Shown here: one piece after another, positions 12,105 through 12,969 of the stretch | How positions within the stretch are numbered: position 1 is the stretch's first letter | Layout of the letters: every line of letters starts with the position of its first letter | NCBI GenBank assembly: GCA_038872535.1 | Contig: JAVZJY010000037.1 | Span: 1-12,969, forward strand | From: JASEJA01 sp038872535 | GTDB lineage: Archaea; Thermoproteota; Bathyarchaeia; Bathyarchaeales; Bathycorpusculaceae | Length of the DNA stretch: 12,969 bases | Reading direction: 5' to 3' | Notes under the pieces: generated by a model | The model's database searches: none | Told to the model about the DNA's origin: nothing | Seen by the model: only the letters and a program-made list of their open reading frames with translations | Translations under genes and position numbers: made by a program

Positions 12105-12969
12105 TTAATGTTTTCTTTTACGAATTAGAATTGCCAACAGCGTGGACGCTGCAATTATTGGAAACATTAGCTGGGTCGAGAATTCTGGAATCACGTGATA
12201 TCTGTATTCCTGTCCCATTTCTTGGGTTGTTATCATGTTGTTGAGGTTGTCTTCGGCTATGATTATGTAGGTTACGTTTGTGCAGTATGGAAGGGCGGGT
12301 ATTGTGCCATTGTAGAGGTTTCCTTCAAGATTGTCCATGATGACTGTTCCATTCCATGTTCCAGTGGCATTAGTGTAAGTGTAGTTTAGCGTTACCTGTT
12401 TTACTCCGCTCAAGTCGTCGGTAACATTAGCGTAAACCATAACCTCATCTTCTGGATAAACACTGTCGTTAGCTGGTTGCTGATGCACATTTTCTATCAA
12501 AGGCGGAGTTACATCCACCAACGTTTGAAACACATAGAGGCTATCGTAGCCTGGACCAGCAACAGCCGTTATTATGCCGTCTCCAGACATGGAAATCAGT
12601 GGGCTGAATTGGGGCAGGGAAAAATTCGCTATCATAGTGCCATCAGACTTGAAAAAGTAAGCCGAGTTAGACCAATCTGGGGCTTGAGCAGCACCAGCTA
12701 TTATGCCGCCGTTGTCACTTATAGCCACATCCAATATAGTTTCACCTTCACGTCTTGTCCAGTCTTCAGCTTGGTCATAGCCAGAAAGTTCCCTAGCACC
12801 AGCCCAAAAATGCAAACCGCATGGACCCACTGGGGCAGTGCCAGCTATAACTTCGTCGCCATTATAGCTCATATCCACACAAAGGAACGACCAATTCCTG
12901 GTCCATGTAGGTTCTGGGTCTCCAGAAAGGTTTGTGGCATTTGCCCAATAATAAAGGGTCGCTGGACCT
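12105..12969 (-). CDS. Secreted beta-propeller/Ig surface protein, C-terminal part
   Basis: The frame stays open to the right edge of the window, giving 288 codons of a longer gene whose 5' end is missing; the GTG at 12878 is not its true start. The N-terminal visible part has propeller-like repeats (LYYWANATNLSGDPEPTWTR, SYNGDEVIAGT, SDNGGIIAGAA, SGDGIITAVAGPG), each pairing a 'D.S..G..I(A/T)AG' strand set with a 'W/F/Y' end. An Ig-like domain follows (DVTPPLIENVHQQPANDSVY ... GTIPALPY ... EDNLNNM), a type common in archaeal surface proteins. The C-terminus VIPEFSTQ, hydrophobic span LMFPIIAASTLLAIL and IRKRKH are a PEF-type anchor signal. Several N-x-T/S sites fit surface glycosylation. The likely role is cell-surface display or ligand binding. 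Confidence 0.75.
   Translation of the reverse strand, partial: GPATLYYWANATNLSGDPEPTWTRNWSFLCVDMSYNGDEVIAGTAPVGPCGLHFWAGARELSGYDQAEDWTRREGETILDVAISDNGGIIAGAAQAPDWSNSAYFFKSDGTMIANFSLPQFSPLISMSGDGIITAVAGPGYDSLYVFQTLVDVTPPLIENVHQQPANDSVYPEDEVMVYANVTDDLSGVKQVTLNYTYTNATGTWNGTVIMDNLEGNLYNGTIPALPYCTNVTYIIIAEDNLNNMITTQEMGQEYRYHVIPEFSTQLMFPIIAASTLLAILIRKRKH

Noticed and set aside
12105..12878. GTG at 12878 as the true start of the surface protein
   Set aside because: The frame remains open and propeller-like to the window edge (NATNLSGDPEPTW), so the gene simply continues outside.
1..12969. tRNA genes, integrase, attachment sites or insertion sequence ends
   Set aside because: None was recognised by eye on either strand; I could not run a dedicated search.

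Overview
This window looks archaeal: a block of tailed-virus (siphovirus-like) neck, tail and fibre genes lying in a chromosome or large element. The archaeal call rests on frequent TTG and GTG starts, T-rich terminators, TTTAAA-type TATA boxes, an MntA/HepT locus, and two secreted proteins ending in an 'IPEF/IPEY' motif, a membrane span and a basic tail. I lean towards Bathyarchaeia-like Thermoproteota, but that is inference.

Layout. Positions 1-497 (+) hold the end of an MntA-type nucleotidyltransferase antitoxin and a HepT (HEPN RNase) gene broken by an internal deletion. Positions 541-1502 (-) hold a small ribbon-helix-helix protein, an Rv0078B-like antitoxin and an AbiEii-like nucleotidyltransferase. 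These three follow the last tail gene on the same strand and may be virus cargo. Positions 1517-10670 (-) are one tightly packed operon transcribed right to left. In order it encodes: head-tail connector; head-closure protein fused to an alpha/alpha-barrel domain; tail terminator with an inserted beta-sandwich; tail tube; tail assembly chaperone with a programmed -1 frameshift; HK97 gp10-like protein; a very short tape measure; baseplate hub with a carbohydrate-binding-like insert; and six small or fibre-like proteins. Positions 10720-10758 hold a stem-loop terminator that separates this operon from a surface-anchored zinc-dependent phospholipase C homologue (10757-11659, -). A 70-residue protein of unknown function (11852-12064, +) and the 3' part of a large beta-propeller/Ig surface protein (12105-12969, -) complete the window.

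How the genes work together. The operon would build the neck, the non-contractile tail and the adhesion apparatus of a virion. No portal, terminase, protease, capsid, sheath or integrase gene is visible, so the head genes lie elsewhere, or the tail block is a remnant or has been domesticated. The clearest signal is a canonical T_TTT_TTA slippery heptamer in the tail chaperone gene. It sits nine bases after a stop in the -1 frame and leads into a 69-codon -1 extension with no usable start of its own, which reads as the second (gpT-like) chaperone domain. The second notable feature is that three structural proteins (head closure, tail terminator, hub) each carry an extra enzyme-like or sugar-binding-like domain.
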